DNA of 64,000 bases from WHSW01 sp963846165 (lineage in GTDB: Bacteria > Actinomycetota > Thermoleophilia > Solirubrobacterales > 70-9), in NCBI GenBank assembly GCA_963846165.1, contig CAWJUU010000011.1, positions 111,102 to 175,101 on the forward strand, written 5' to 3'. The notes below the pieces were generated by a model. That model did not search any database. It was not told the origin of the DNA and worked only from the letters and a program-made list of their open reading frames with translations. The first letter of the stretch is position 1. Each line of letters begins with the position of its first letter. The position numbers and the translations under genes were made by a program. This document shows positions 45,967 through 54,481 of the stretch, piece by piece.

Positions 45967-46400
45967 TCAGTCCCAGCGAGCTTGCACATCCCATCGGGCG
46001 GTCAGCTGGTAGATGATCACCACGTCGAGGATGATGAGCAGGAACGCCCACAACGGCGCGGCCGGGAACCAGACGATCTGCGAGATCGCGTTGATGCCGA
46101 CGAAGAGGACGCCGAACACTCGCGCCGCCGAGTTGCCGGTCAGCAGGCCGATGCCGGTGACGGCGATGGCGATGCCGAGCAGCAGGTGCACCCAGCCCCA
46201 GGTCGTGATGTCAGCGACGAGCGCTCCCTGACCACCGACCACGACGATGTCGTCGTTGAGGATGCGCCGAGACCCCAGAAAGCGTCGAGGCAGCCGACGA
46301 TCACCATCACCACGCCTGCGAAAGCGACCCACCCCGAGTCGCCGCGCCGGGTTGAACCTGATGACTCCACGCTGGACCGAGTCGAACGTGATGACTCCAT
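45967..46400 (-). CDS. Four-helix membrane protein, DUF7144-like (one frameshift)
   Basis: About 144 aa with four hydrophobic helices when a break near 46275 is repaired: GWVAFAGVVMVIVGCLDAFWGL; WVHLLLGIAIAVTGIGLLTG; ARVFGVLFVGINAISQIVWF; PLWAFLLIILDVVIIYQLTA. The extracellular loop NDDIVVVG and the last helix fit the DUF7144 family common in Streptomyces and other Actinobacteria. Function unknown. Start at the ATG at 46400 (MESSRSTRSSVESSG) is a best guess. The 5' neighbourhood (46401-46629) shows no gene. Confidence 0.72.
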
Positions 46401-46629
46401 CGCTGCTCCTTCCACGATCGAAAATCGAGGCCGGTCTATACCCGCCGCCCCGCCTCGCCGCGTTCTCCTGTGACTCCTTGCAGGCGTTTTTGCGCGGCGC
46501 ACTGCACGGGTGAGCCGGTGGGGAGCGCCTAAAAAACCGGAGCGGCTACGGCGCCGGCCGCGCTTCGGGCACCTGGTCCCGAGGCCCCGGGGTATGCGGT
46601 ACTTGCACACCCCGGGGTGTCGCCATTGG

Positions 46630-47370
46630 TCAGCCGACGTAGGTGAACGTCTCTCCGTTCACCTCGAGCGACCGCACCAGGGCCGACAGGTTAGCGCCCG
46701 CCGAGAACCCTGTCGTGATGAGGATGCCGCTGATCGTCTCGGTGCCGTGGTCACCGACGACCGTGGCGAACGGGGCGCCGTTGACCCCGTACTGCCCGCC
46801 GGAACCGGCGTCGTCGTCGTAGCGCCACAGACCGCTCGTCGCGACCCAGGTGTGGAACGGACCCTCGGCCACGTCCGGGTCGGGCGGCTGGGTGTTCGGC
46901 GCGAAGATGGCGTCGTGCGTGTCGCCCTCAAGGAACACCCTGAGGTAGGGCACGCCGACTCCACCGGTGTCGCCGTCACTCACGTATCTTGCGAAGTACA
47001 CGAGGCTGTTGATGGCGCTCAGCGGCTGACCGTTCAGCCCGTTGAAGCGCAGCGAGCCTCCGTCCGCGCCACCGTCAGCGTAGGGGCCGAACTCGACCCC
47101 GTCCGGCGTCAGGCTGACCGAGGAGTTCGAGACACCGAACCCCTGGCCGGGCAGGGCCTCCACCGGCGTCTGGGCATCTGCCGTGTCATTGAGCTGGGAC
47201 TTGACCTTCTTGTGCAGGTCCTTCTTCTTGACCTGGCCGTTTTTGATGTCTTTGCTCTTGATCGTGCTGTTTTTGATGTCTTTGCTGGTGATCAGCTGAG
47301 CAGCGACAGCACCAGTTGTTACCAACGCCACCACCAGTATGGCCGCGAGCACAATAGTGCGGGCCCTCAT
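46630..47370 (-). CDS. Secreted protein with SKDIKN repeats
   Basis: 246 aa with a signal peptide (about 1-24, IVLAAILVVALVTTGAVA). Directly after it comes a repeat region, ITSKDIKNSTIKSKDIKNGQVKKKDL, made of a six- to eight-residue unit that is widespread in secreted proteins of Solirubrobacterales-type bacteria. The rest is a beta-rich domain with SLRFNGLNGQPLSAINSLVYFARYVSDGD and FHTWVATSGLWRYDDDAG. No enzymatic motif is visible. It is probably cell-surface associated. RBS-like GGGAGCC precedes the ATG. Confidence 0.7.
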   Translation of the reverse strand: MRARTIVLAAILVVALVTTGAVAAQLITSKDIKNSTIKSKDIKNGQVKKKDLHKKVKSQLNDTADAQTPVEALPGQGFGVSNSSVSLTPDGVEFGPYADGGADGGSLRFNGLNGQPLSAINSLVYFARYVSDGDTGGVGVPYLRVFLEGDTHDAIFAPNTQPPDPDVAEGPFHTWVATSGLWRYDDDAGSGGQYGVNGAPFATVVGDHGTETISGILITTGFSAGANLSALVRSLEVNGETFTYVG

Positions 47371-47587
47371 AGGCTCCCTTTCGGTTGGATTGCCCCCAAG
47401 GAAGTTCTACTCCGATCCGCCCTCTCAGGCCCTGTCGCTTCGGATCGACCGGTGTGACCTTCTCGGCTTCCTAGGGGCAGATGCACGGCCAGCCAGGCGT
47501 GGCAGATAGCCACGGGTTGTGGCCGCTAACACCTCCAACATCCGTCCGCCACTTCGTCCCAGACGTGGGTTCGCGTGGGGCCCCCGG

Positions 47588-47893
47588 CTAGTCCGGCTCC
47601 TGCGCCAGCGGGTCGGGCACCGCGCCACGGACCCGCTCGACGAACTCCAGCGCGGTAATGGCTCCCTCCTGCCAGGCGATGAGCAGCTCCAGAATCCGCA
47701 CGTTCTCCGTGATCCCCGCCAGCACTTCGCGGCCGTGTGCCGTCCGCTGCTCCATGAGCGCCAGGAAATCGTCCTGCTCCTCCTCGGTGAGCGACGCGAA
47801 GTCGAGCCCGAACTCGGCTTCGTAATCCTCACCACGCCGCTGGCGCTCGCGGATGCGGTCGGCCAGCTCGGCGACCTCGTCGCGGTTGGTCAT
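47588..47893 (-). CDS. Small acidic hypothetical protein
   Basis: 101 aa from the ATG at 47893, preceded by GGAGAAGCC. It is acidic and helical: ELADRIRERQRRGEDYEAEFGLDFASLTEEEQDDFLALMEQRT, then ITENVRILELLIAWQEGAITALEFVERV. No known domain. It lies inside the interval bounded by the two 22-bp repeats, so it is probably cargo or part of the former phage. Upstream frame is open through the att site and tRNA remnant but lacks homology. The stretch 47371-47587 holds no gene. Confidence 0.55.
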   Translation of the reverse strand: MTNRDEVAELADRIRERQRRGEDYEAEFGLDFASLTEEEQDDFLALMEQRTAHGREVLAGITENVRILELLIAWQEGAITALEFVERVRGAVPDPLAQEPD

Positions 47894-47956
47894 GGCTTCT
47901 CCTTCTCGGGGTTCATTGGTCCACGCATTGGTCCACGACTGGCCCGAGAACGAGGA

Positions 47957-47979
47957 AAACCCGCTCGGTGAGCGGGTTT
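47957..47979. terminator. Bidirectional hairpin terminator
   Basis: Perfect 10-bp inverted repeat AAACCCGCTC / GAGCGGGTTT with a 3-nt loop. It follows the 3' end of the tRNA remnant on the minus strand by 5 nt and precedes the small acidic protein gene. The position is right for a tRNA terminator. Confidence 0.75.
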
Positions 47980-47983
47980 CCTT

Positions 47984-48031
47984 AGCACCGCTACGGGGAT
48001 TCGAACCCCGGTTTCCGGACTGAGAATCCGC
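47984..48031 (-). other. tRNA 3' remnant (Glu-CTC-like) containing the right 22-bp repeat
   Basis: On the minus strand, an anticodon arm CGGA-TTCTCAG-TCCG (anticodon CTC) is followed by a T arm CGGGG-TTCGAAT-CCCCG and an acceptor 3' strand. No D arm or matching 5' acceptor strand can be found upstream, so it is not a functional tRNA. The 22 bp at 47984-48005 repeat those at 45215-45236. I read this as the target site of the integrated element. Identity of the original tRNA is uncertain. From 48032 to 48484 I see no gene, only one copy of a 19-bp repeat at 48214-48232. Confidence 0.6.
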
Positions 48032-48213
48032 CCGGTGCGGTGATGGCGTGTACCGCCTCGTCCGCAAAAGCCCGGCTAAACACGCACTATTTGGCCGCTT
48101 TCGTGTCGGTCCGTCCGGCGCCGCGAGTTGGCCGTTCGGCGCGGTTCGTTTGCAATCGGTTTGCATCGGCGGCGGCGAACGTGGCTGCGCTGATCGAGTG
48201 ACCTTGCACGCTT

Positions 48214-48232
48214 CCGCTTTGCATGGGAAGCG
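48214..48232. repeat. 19-bp dispersed repeat, copy 1
   Basis: CCGCTTTGCATGGGAAGCG, identical to 49144-49162. It is partly palindromic (CGCTT...AAGCG). The first 13 bp recur at 49863-49875. Confidence 0.8.
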
Positions 48233-48484
48233 CAACGTTTTCCCATCACCTCGCGGTGGGACGTCGGGCCAACTGCCCAGGGCCGAGAACCGCACCTACT
48301 CGGCGGCGTTTGCGATCGAATCGCAGAGCTTCGTGAGGCCGTCCTGAGCCTGGCCTGCAGGGAGCTGCTTTACCGCGCTCTGACATGAGCTCGCGGCCTG
48401 AGACAGCGCCTGCTGGACTTGAGGCTGAGGGACTCAGACGAGCGGCGACAGGCCCGCCCGAGCCCTCAGGTCCTAATCCGCTGG

Positions 48485-48973
48485 TCAGCCGGCGCAGACC
48501 GCGTAAACGGTCGAGGTGATCGTGCCTGAACCGCCGAGCTGGTTTACAACGAAACCTCGCCAAGCGGTGAACGCCTGGCCGTCCGCCAAATCACCGACGA
48601 GGGCGCTGGCCGGCACAGAGTTTGTGATGAAGGAATCGTTTGCACCCGTAATCACACCGCCAGAGATCACTTGCTGCCCCCCGGGGCACGTCGCCAGCGC
48701 CCCGTTTGCGGTGTTGTCAAGCACCTCGAACTCCTCCTTCTGGACCGTCACGTTCGCCAGCCTGTCGGCCGTATCGGCGCTCTTGACGTTGAGGCTCCCT
48801 TCGCGCTGGTCGATCGCCTTGTTCGCCTGCTTCTTAGCGATCTTCTTGACCTTCGACTTCGTCACCGCGCGGGTGAGCGAGTCCGGCCCGGCGACCGCCG
48901 TTCCAGCGAGCGCGAACGAGAGTGCCACGACGGCGATGACCATCGCCGGCGAGGGCCGTGAATGTATGGACAT
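48485..48973 (-). CDS. Secreted hypothetical protein
   Basis: 162 aa with a signal peptide (about 1-28, PAMVIAVVALSFALAGTAVA). Residues 29-60 are a lysine-rich helix (AVTKSKVKKIAKKQANKAI) typical of small secreted proteins in this group. The remainder is beta-rich: VQKEEFEVLDNTANGALATCPGGQQVISGGVITGANDSFITNSVP and VYAVCAG, with two cysteines that may pair. A similar layout is known from other uncharacterised Solirubrobacterales proteins. RBS GGAAGGGACATTGAG precedes the start. Nothing gene-like is seen between 48974 and 49373 apart from the repeat copy at 49144. Confidence 0.68.
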   Translation of the reverse strand: MSIHSRPSPAMVIAVVALSFALAGTAVAGPDSLTRAVTKSKVKKIAKKQANKAIDQREGSLNVKSADTADRLANVTVQKEEFEVLDNTANGALATCPGGQQVISGGVITGANDSFITNSVPASALVGDLADGQAFTAWRGFVVNQLGGSGTITSTVYAVCAG

Positions 48974-49143
48974 CTCAATGTCCCTTCCTGGTAGTCTTGG
49001 CGGCCCGCCCCGAGGTGGGGCCGGGCCTTTCCACGCACTACCCTCTCCCGTGCTGCGCGGTTTGTCAAGCGTCGGCGAGAACCGGCCTCCACTCGATCCA
49101 CGCCGACCGCGGCTGTCTCAGAGAGATCGAGCCTGACAAACGC

Positions 49144-49162
49144 CCGCTTTGCATGGGAAGCG
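49144..49162. repeat. 19-bp dispersed repeat, copy 2
   Basis: Identical to 48214-48232, 930 bp away, in the same orientation. The surrounding 400 bp contain no supported gene. Confidence 0.8.
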
Positions 49163-49373
49163 AAATGATCCGGCGCTCCTCCGTAGTACGTGGCGGCTCC
49201 GGGACGGCTAGGGCTGTGCGTCCAGAGCAGCAGCCGTTTACGAAGTAGCGGTTCTGTGTTTTACGCTCAGCCAATCCATATGCATGCGGAACCCTCAACA
49301 GGAGGAGTGGGCCGAATACGCGACATGCTCCAATCACCGCGAGCTCCGAGGCGGACTCGCCCGGGAGTGAGAA

Positions 49374-49827
49374 ATGACGATTCACCAACGTCGCGATGAT
49401 TACCCGAACCCGTGGCGGATTCAGGTGCGTGGACACCCAGCGCGCCGCGAGTCCATCAGCTGGAGGGAGGCCATACGCGACGCCGTGACGGCCGCCTATC
49501 CGCAGGCCCCATTCACTTCGCCGCCCCTGGGAACCAAGTTCACCGTCGAGGTGATCTTCCGAATGACTCCAGAGGATCTGGCTAGACCGGCCTTCGACCT
49601 CGACAACTTCGCCAAGCCTGTCCTCGACACACTCTTCACCTCGCAGAACGTCTCGAGGACTCACCGGCGTGCTTCTCCCCGGGGTGAACGACACGTGGGT
49701 GTTCCGGCTCCTCCTTGAGAAGGTCGAAGTGAAGACTCCGCAGGAGCAGGGTGCGGACATCACGGTCACTTGGCACCCATCGGTCACCCCGGATCTCAGC
49801 ACTGCTTCGGCTTCTCCTTTCGCGTGA
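49374..49827 (+). CDS. RusA-like Holliday junction endonuclease (one frameshift)
   Basis: About 151 aa when a break near 49660 is repaired. The diagnostic region is RPAFDLDNFAKPVLDTLF, matching the RusA metal-binding pattern Asp-x-Asp-Asn-x-x-Lys-x-x-Leu-Asp. Before it lie the basic strand PWRIQVRGHPARRESISWREAIRDAV and FTVEVIFRM; after the break LTGVLLPGVNDTWVFRLLLEKVEV completes a RusA-like fold. RusA proteins resolve Holliday junctions and are usually phage-encoded. It stands just before the palindromic repeat and IS30 element. Similarity is moderate. Confidence 0.6.
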
Positions 49828-49875
49828 AAGCGGAAGTAGCGCTTTGGACGAAAGCGGTAGTTCCGCTTTGCATGG
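49827..49875. repeat. Palindromic repeat cluster before IS30
   Basis: AAAGCGGAAGTA at 49827 is matched by the near-inverted TAGTTCCGCTTT at 49859, with a second inverted pair (CGCTTT/AAAGCG) inside. The segment GGAAGTAGCGCTTTGGACGAAA also recurs with one change at about 52589-52610. The final 13 bp are part of the 19-bp repeat family at 48214 and 49144. Confidence 0.65.
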
Positions 49876-49893
49876 CGGATTCAAACCACCGCC

Positions 49894-51201
49894 GCACCAC
49901 CCACCAGAGTCAGCGACTCGCTGACCAACGAAGGAGGTGCGGTGATGCCAAAGGGCTACGCCCTGACCGAGGTGCAGAAGGACGCGATCTGGGAGCTGCG
50001 AGCCCACGGGCTGAGCGAGCGCAAGATCGGCCACCGGCTCGGCCTCGCTCCGAAGACCGTGAGCCACTACCTGGCGAGGCTGGGAGGGATCCGGCCCCGG
50101 GCGCGCCGGCGCCCTGAGCGGTGCCTTTCCTTGGAAGAGCGCGAGGAGATCTCGCGCGGGATCGCCCGCGGAGCTTCGGCCCGCGAGATCGCGCGGGTTC
50201 TCGAGCGCTCCCACACGACGATCGCCCGCGAGATCGAGCGCTGCGGCGGGCGCGCCCGCTACCGCGCCCACCAAGCGGAGCGCAAGGCTTGGCGGCGGGC
50301 CCGCCGTCCCCGGCCGACGAAGCTCGAGCTCTGCCCAGAGCTTCGCCGGGTGATCCAAGAGCGCCTCTGCGACGACCACTCCCCCGAGCAGATCGCCGGC
50401 TGGCTCCGACTCCAATACCCCGACAATGAAGCGATGCGGGTCTCCCACGAGACGATCTACCGCGCCCTCTACGTCCAGGCTCGGGGAGCGCTCAAGCGAG
50501 AGCTGACCCGGCACCTGAGGCGGGGCCGCCAAAAGCGCTACGCGCGCTCGCAGTCGTCAAAGCGCCGGGGCCAGGGAAAGCTCACCGAGATGGTGATGAT
50601 CTCCGAGCGCCCGCCGGAGGTCGAGGAACGCGCCGTCCCCGGCCACTGGGAGGGGGACCTCCTGATGGGCAACCGCCAAAGCGCTGCCGCGATCGCGACC
50701 TTGGTCGAGCGCTCGACGCGCTACTGCCAGCTCGTCGCCCTGCCCGAGGGAACGGAGGCCGAGCGGGTCGCAGAGGCGCTTGCTGCGAGCATCACCACCC
50801 TGCCCGCCCAGCTTCGGCGTTCGCTCACCTGGGACCAGGGCCAAGAGATGGCAGAGCACCGGCGCTTCGCGGTCGACACCGGGGTCGAGGTCTACTTCTG
50901 CGATCCCCGAAGCCCCTGGCAGCGGGGCTCGAACGAGAACACCAACGGGCTCCTTCGCCAGTACCTCCCGAAGGGCGAGAGCCTTGCGGGGGTCACCCAG
51001 GAGCGCCTCGACGAGGTCGCCGCCAAGCTCAACCGGCGGCCGCGAAAGACGCTCGGCTTCAGGACTCCGGCGGAGAAGCTCGCCGAGCTGGTCGAGGGCC
51101 TCAACGACGCCGGCGCCGAGCGCTGACGTCGCTTCGGCCTACGGCCTTCGCTCGACAGCGCTCGGACTAGATGAGACGATGCGAAACGTCAGGGGTGGTG
51201 C
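49894..51201 (+). mobile_element. IS30-family insertion sequence, about 1.3 kb
   Basis: A single transposase gene is bounded by a short inverted repeat: GCACCACCC at 49894 and its complement GGGTGGTGC ending at 51201. Only these nine bases pair perfectly; the outer and inner parts diverge. No flanking target duplication is visible. The element is a typical size for IS30 and looks complete. Confidence 0.78.
49945..51126 (+). CDS. IS30-family transposase
   Basis: 393-aa DDE transposase. The ATG at 49945 is used because AAGGAGGT lies 6 nt before it; a GTG sits 3 nt upstream. An N-terminal helix-turn-helix (LSERKIGHRLGLAPKTVSHYLARLGG) and a second one (REIARVLERSHTTIAREIERCGG), typical of IS30, precede the catalytic core. 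The acidic triad is in GHWEGDLLMG, LTWDQGQEMAEH and NENTNGLLRQYLPKG. The C-terminus RPRKTLGFRTPAEKL is the usual IS30 ending. No frameshift is seen, so it may be active. Confidence 0.95.
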   Translation: MPKGYALTEVQKDAIWELRAHGLSERKIGHRLGLAPKTVSHYLARLGGIRPRARRRPERCLSLEEREEISRGIARGASAREIARVLERSHTTIAREIERCGGRARYRAHQAERKAWRRARRPRPTKLELCPELRRVIQERLCDDHSPEQIAGWLRLQYPDNEAMRVSHETIYRALYVQARGALKRELTRHLRRGRQKRYARSQSSKRRGQGKLTEMVMISERPPEVEERAVPGHWEGDLLMGNRQSAAAIATLVERSTRYCQLVALPEGTEAERVAEALAASITTLPAQLRRSLTWDQGQEMAEHRRFAVDTGVEVYFCDPRSPWQRGSNENTNGLLRQYLPKGESLAGVTQERLDEVAAKLNRRPRKTLGFRTPAEKLAELVEGLNDAGAER

Positions 51202-51333
51202 ACTGACCGGTTGAGGTCAAGATGGAATGTGCAGCTTTTGGCGCAAATCCAGGAAGTACCTCTCCGGGAGTGAGGCTTAGGCGAGAAGAGCGCTCCGCCT
51301 GGACGTGGTTCTCATACGCCCAGCCAGCCTGCG

Positions 51334-52329
51334 CTACCGCTCGGCGGTGCAGGCGACGCGCTGGGCATGGGGAATCGACTCCCTTCCAGGCGGGCTCTCG
51401 CGACTGACCCCGCCACCGCCGTTGGCGGCGACGTAGTGGCGCCAGTCAAACTTCGGCGCCGGGAACTGGAGCCCCAAGCAGGGCGCAACGAGCAACGTGA
51501 TCGGGGCCGGGCGACCGTGCTCGCCCTGTCCGGGAACCGAGCGAGTGTCCCAGCGCGCCGTGATCCCGTCGCCCGTTTCGGCGTCGACTCCGATTTGATG
51601 CCAGTCGGCCAAGTCGCTTCCGCCGGGTGAATCGGCGTAGTAGACGGCGAAGCCGACCTCGATCGCGCCGGGGGCGGCAGCGGCGATTTCTATTGGTCCG
51701 GTCAGCCGGCGTCCCGTGGGCGCGGTGATCTCTGGCGGGTCCGGTAGTGGCTTGTCGTGTGCACACTCCCGGTAATCGACGCGCACGGCCGACGGGCCGG
51801 CCGCGATGTCGGCGGACGGGACATAGCCGTCGACATAGCCGTCGCCATCGGCCATCCAGAACCAGACCGGGTCCTGCTCGTGATAGAACCAATGGTTCTT
51901 TGGCTCACCGATACAGTAGCCCTCGAAGGCCAGCTTGCATCCGGCCGGGTACTTCCGCAATGTTTTCCCACCAAGGTTCGGGCGGTCTCTAACTTCCGCA
52001 TAGTCGAGGCGTGTTGCGGCCACGACCCCGTCCGTTAACTCCCCGTCCGTGTAATCGCCCTCGGGGAGGTCGGGGCAATCGACCAGGGCTCCGACGGGGG
52101 GCGGCCCGTCGGGCAGCATCTGGCCTAAGTTCAGCGCGGTGCCGGCGAACACTAGGATCGTGCCGAGGCCGCCGAGGACGGCGAGCACAGTCTTCCAGCT
52201 CAAGCCGAAGAGCCAGACGACAATCGCGATGAGCACCACCAACCCAACGGCGGCGATCGCCCACCGAGCCAGCTGGTCTCGCCAGACCAGGTCCGCAATC
52301 AGCCAGGCGGCGGCGAACACGCCGACCAC
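51334..52329 (-). CDS. Hypothetical membrane-anchored protein with SH3-like extracellular part
   Basis: 331 aa from a GTG at 52329; the true start may lie further upstream (the frame is open as ...PEKRASLRARSTVLAGSV). Three hydrophobic helices (about 2-12, 20-42, 46-66) are followed by a long extracytoplasmic region. It contains ATRLDYAEVRDRPNLGGKTLRKYPAGCKLAFEGYCIG and VWFWMADGDGYVDGYVPSADIA, a pattern like a bacterial SH3 domain with paired cysteines. The rest has Ig-like strands (GPIEIAAAAPGAIEVGFAVYYADSPGG). Function unknown. The 130 bp between the IS30 element and this gene hold nothing recognisable. Confidence 0.65.
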   Translation of the reverse strand: MVGVFAAAWLIADLVWRDQLARWAIAAVGLVVLIAIVVWLFGLSWKTVLAVLGGLGTILVFAGTALNLGQMLPDGPPPVGALVDCPDLPEGDYTDGELTDGVVAATRLDYAEVRDRPNLGGKTLRKYPAGCKLAFEGYCIGEPKNHWFYHEQDPVWFWMADGDGYVDGYVPSADIAAGPSAVRVDYRECAHDKPLPDPPEITAPTGRRLTGPIEIAAAAPGAIEVGFAVYYADSPGGSDLADWHQIGVDAETGDGITARWDTRSVPGQGEHGRPAPITLLVAPCLGLQFPAPKFDWRHYVAANGGGGVSRESPPGRESIPHAQRVACTAER

Positions 52330-52660
52330 CGACCCCGCCAGGACAGTCGAGCGGGCTCGCAGCGACGCCCGCTTTTCTGGCGCATCTTGATGGGGGCCGC
52401 CTTTCGGCCAGGTCGCCAGGCGCTGGATACGCCGCGCGAGGAGGCCATCCCATCGATGCCCATGCTCGCCGTTGTCCTCGGAGCCTCGGATCCGACCGAG
52501 CGTATCGCCGGTTGCGGCGCGGTGCCAGCCGTCTCGTCTAGGTCCCCCGCGTGGCGACGGAGCGCCACCCTCGCCAACCTGCAGGTCGGGAAGTAGCGCT
52601 TCGGACGAAAAGCAGCGCTCTTGAACCGGCGCTCGCTTCTCGCACGAAGCGGCCGTACCA

Positions 52661-53503
52661 CTACCCGAGCACGAGGGTGAGGACGACTATGAGGGCGAAG
52701 ACGCTCGCAGAGGAGTGGACGATGATCCCCATCCACGCGCTTTGGAACCGCCGCGAGGGATAGGCCTCAAGGAAGATTCCGTCGACGAAGGTGCGGGGAA
52801 TGTCCCAGGGCTGATGCAGGTGGTAGAGCGCGAACAGCGCCCCGTTGGCGACCCAGTCGTACTTTCCAAAGACGCCCCGCATGCGCGGCAGCAGTAACCC
52901 CCGGAAGAGAAGCTCCTCGCCGAGCACGGTGTTGAAGACGACGAGCACGACGAGCACCGCGTACCAGCCCCACGCGCCGCGGAAGAAGTCCTCGCCGCGG
53001 TCGGTGCCAATGAAATCGGCGAAATCCCTCACCGAAGGACCTGGGATTGCAGGCACGAGCGTCCAAATGCCGAAGAGCACGACGAAGAGAAGCGCCCACC
53101 ACCAGACCCTTCCGCCCTCCCGGCCGGTTTTCGGATCCCGGGGCGGCAGCAGCCACAGAGCCTCGCGCACGTGCGACCACTGAAGTCCCCCCAGCTCCCA
53201 CCTGACGAGGATCAGCACCAATACGAATTGCCAGATGAGCCCCAGGGTGAGCAAGATGAGCAGGGCCTGACCCAATGGCTCGTCGCCGCCAAGTTGGTCC
53301 CTCAGCCAGGGAGCGACGATCCAGGCGAGGACGCCCATCGGAACGGCCGCCGCCGCCCATACCCCCAGGATCTGGGCGAGGGAGTACTGCCTTACGGCTG
53401 CGTACCGTCCGTCGTCTCGGTCGCTCGCGTCCTCCATCGCGATGCACACCTCTGCTCTTCCTTTGTGTGGGTGGATCATCTCCGTGCCGAGGAAGTCCCG
53501 CAT
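52661..53503 (-). CDS. CPBP-family intramembrane protease (CAAX protease/bacteriocin-processing type)
   Basis: About 258-280 aa with seven to eight helices; the start could be the ATG at 53503 or, more likely, 53437 (MEDASDRDDGRYAAV). The catalytic motifs are FNTVLGEELLFRGLLLPRM (the EEhhFR motif), GALFALYHLHQPW (the FxxxH motif) and a final IIVHSSAS with the third conserved histidine position. Such proteins cleave within membranes, and many bacterial members relate to bacteriocin immunity or stress response. It stands alone in the accessory region, with a 0.3-kb gene-poor stretch before it. Confidence 0.88.
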   Translation of the reverse strand: MRDFLGTEMIHPHKGRAEVCIAMEDASDRDDGRYAAVRQYSLAQILGVWAAAAVPMGVLAWIVAPWLRDQLGGDEPLGQALLILLTLGLIWQFVLVLILVRWELGGLQWSHVREALWLLPPRDPKTGREGGRVWWWALLFVVLFGIWTLVPAIPGPSVRDFADFIGTDRGEDFFRGAWGWYAVLVVLVVFNTVLGEELLFRGLLLPRMRGVFGKYDWVANGALFALYHLHQPWDIPRTFVDGIFLEAYPSRRFQSAWMGIIVHSSASVFALIVVLTLVLG

Positions 53504-53579
53504 CCGTAGTCGCCCCCGGATGTTCGGACGCGGAAGTGAGGTGGTCGACGCGCCCGGTACTGGTTTGGACGAGGACCAC

Positions 53580-53972
53580 CTACGAGCCGAGCGCGGCGGC
53601 GGCGGGGATCACCGGCCCCCGCCGGGCATGGACGATGTCGATGATCTCGGCGTTGTCGATGCCCTGCAGCTAGATGGAGGTGACCCCCAAGTTGGCGTGG
53701 CCGAGCTGGCGCTGGATCACGTTGAGCGGGACTCCCTCCCGAGCCATCTCGACGGCATGGGCGTGTCGAAGCTGGTGCGGTGCAAAGCGTCGTCGCACGC
53801 TGGCGCGAGCGGCCGTTCGCGACAGAACCTGACGTACCGCTCCGCCACTCCAAGGACGCCCGGCGCTGGGTGCGTTGATGACGCAGAGCAGTGGTCCGAC
53901 GGGAAAGCGCGTTCGGATCTCAAGCCAGGGCCGTAGCTGCTCCCAGGCCCACTCGTCCAGGGCCAAGGCCAC
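53580..53972 (-). pseudogene. Tyrosine recombinase with stop codon at the catalytic tyrosine
   Basis: C-terminal catalytic part of a phage/XerD-type integrase: LDEWAWEQLRPWLEIR, then RRRFAPHQLRHAHAVEMAREGVPLNVIQRQLGHANLGVTSI. At 53670-53672 a TAG stands where family members have the nucleophile Tyr (I-Y-L-Q-G-I-D). Translation beyond it continues in the same frame as LQGIDNAEIIDIVHARRGPVIPAAAALGS to a second TAG at 53580. An upstream stop and a G-rich run (53978-53994) break the N-terminal part, of which only a vague remnant up to about 54114 can be guessed. The gene is inactive as written. Confidence 0.8.
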
Positions 53973-54434
53973 TCCCCCCTCCCCCTAGAGACCCAACCTG
54001 GGTTCCGCCGCGCCGCAGCCCGCAGCACAGCGCCGCGTACGTTCCTCCACGCCTCCAGATGACGTCTAGCCTGCACGAAGTCGGGCGGCGCGTCGGTTCA
54101 AGCACGTACTCCACGTCGCGCAGCTGTCGCGCACCCGGCTAACCGTGGCTGCCCATCCGCAACCCACGGTTACCGACACCGACGCGCGCTTCGGCGAGTC
54201 GCCTGCATATCACGGCATCGCAATGCCACGCACGCCTCCACTCTCGCTATTCATCCCTCCGCGCGCGCGTTGACCCGTTCCAGTGTGGCCCGTGAGAGCC
54301 ACGCCGACAGCCTCCCATGAAGCGGCGAGCGCCGCCCCGGAGCGGGGTCTAGGAGGGGTCCGTGTCGGGGTCCGTTGCTAAACGGCTTCCGACTGAGGGC
54401 GGCGGAAACCCAAGCGTTAGCTGGGGTTCTACCG

Positions 54435-54481
54435 CGGGCCCGACAGGATTCGAACCTGTGACCTTCGGTTTCGTAGACCGA
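54435..54481 (-). other. tRNA-Arg(ACG)-like 3' remnant
   Basis: On the minus strand, the anticodon arm TCGGT-CTACGAA-ACCGA (anticodon ACG) is followed by AGGTC, the T arm ACAGG-TTCGAAT-CCTGT and the acceptor 3' strand CGGGCCCG. The 5' side has no D arm and no GGGCCCG partner, so the gene is incomplete. This is the form left at one end of an element that integrated in a tRNA gene. The surrounding 54115-54434 and 54482-54607 contain no gene I can support. Confidence 0.65.

Noticed and set aside
47984..48060. A complete tRNA gene next to the hairpin terminator
   Set aside because: Anticodon and T arms can be drawn, but no D arm or matching 5' acceptor strand exists upstream.
49880..51215. Target-site duplication around the IS30 element
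   Set aside because: The bases flanking the 9-bp terminal inverted repeats show no matching direct repeat of 2 bp or more that stands out from chance.
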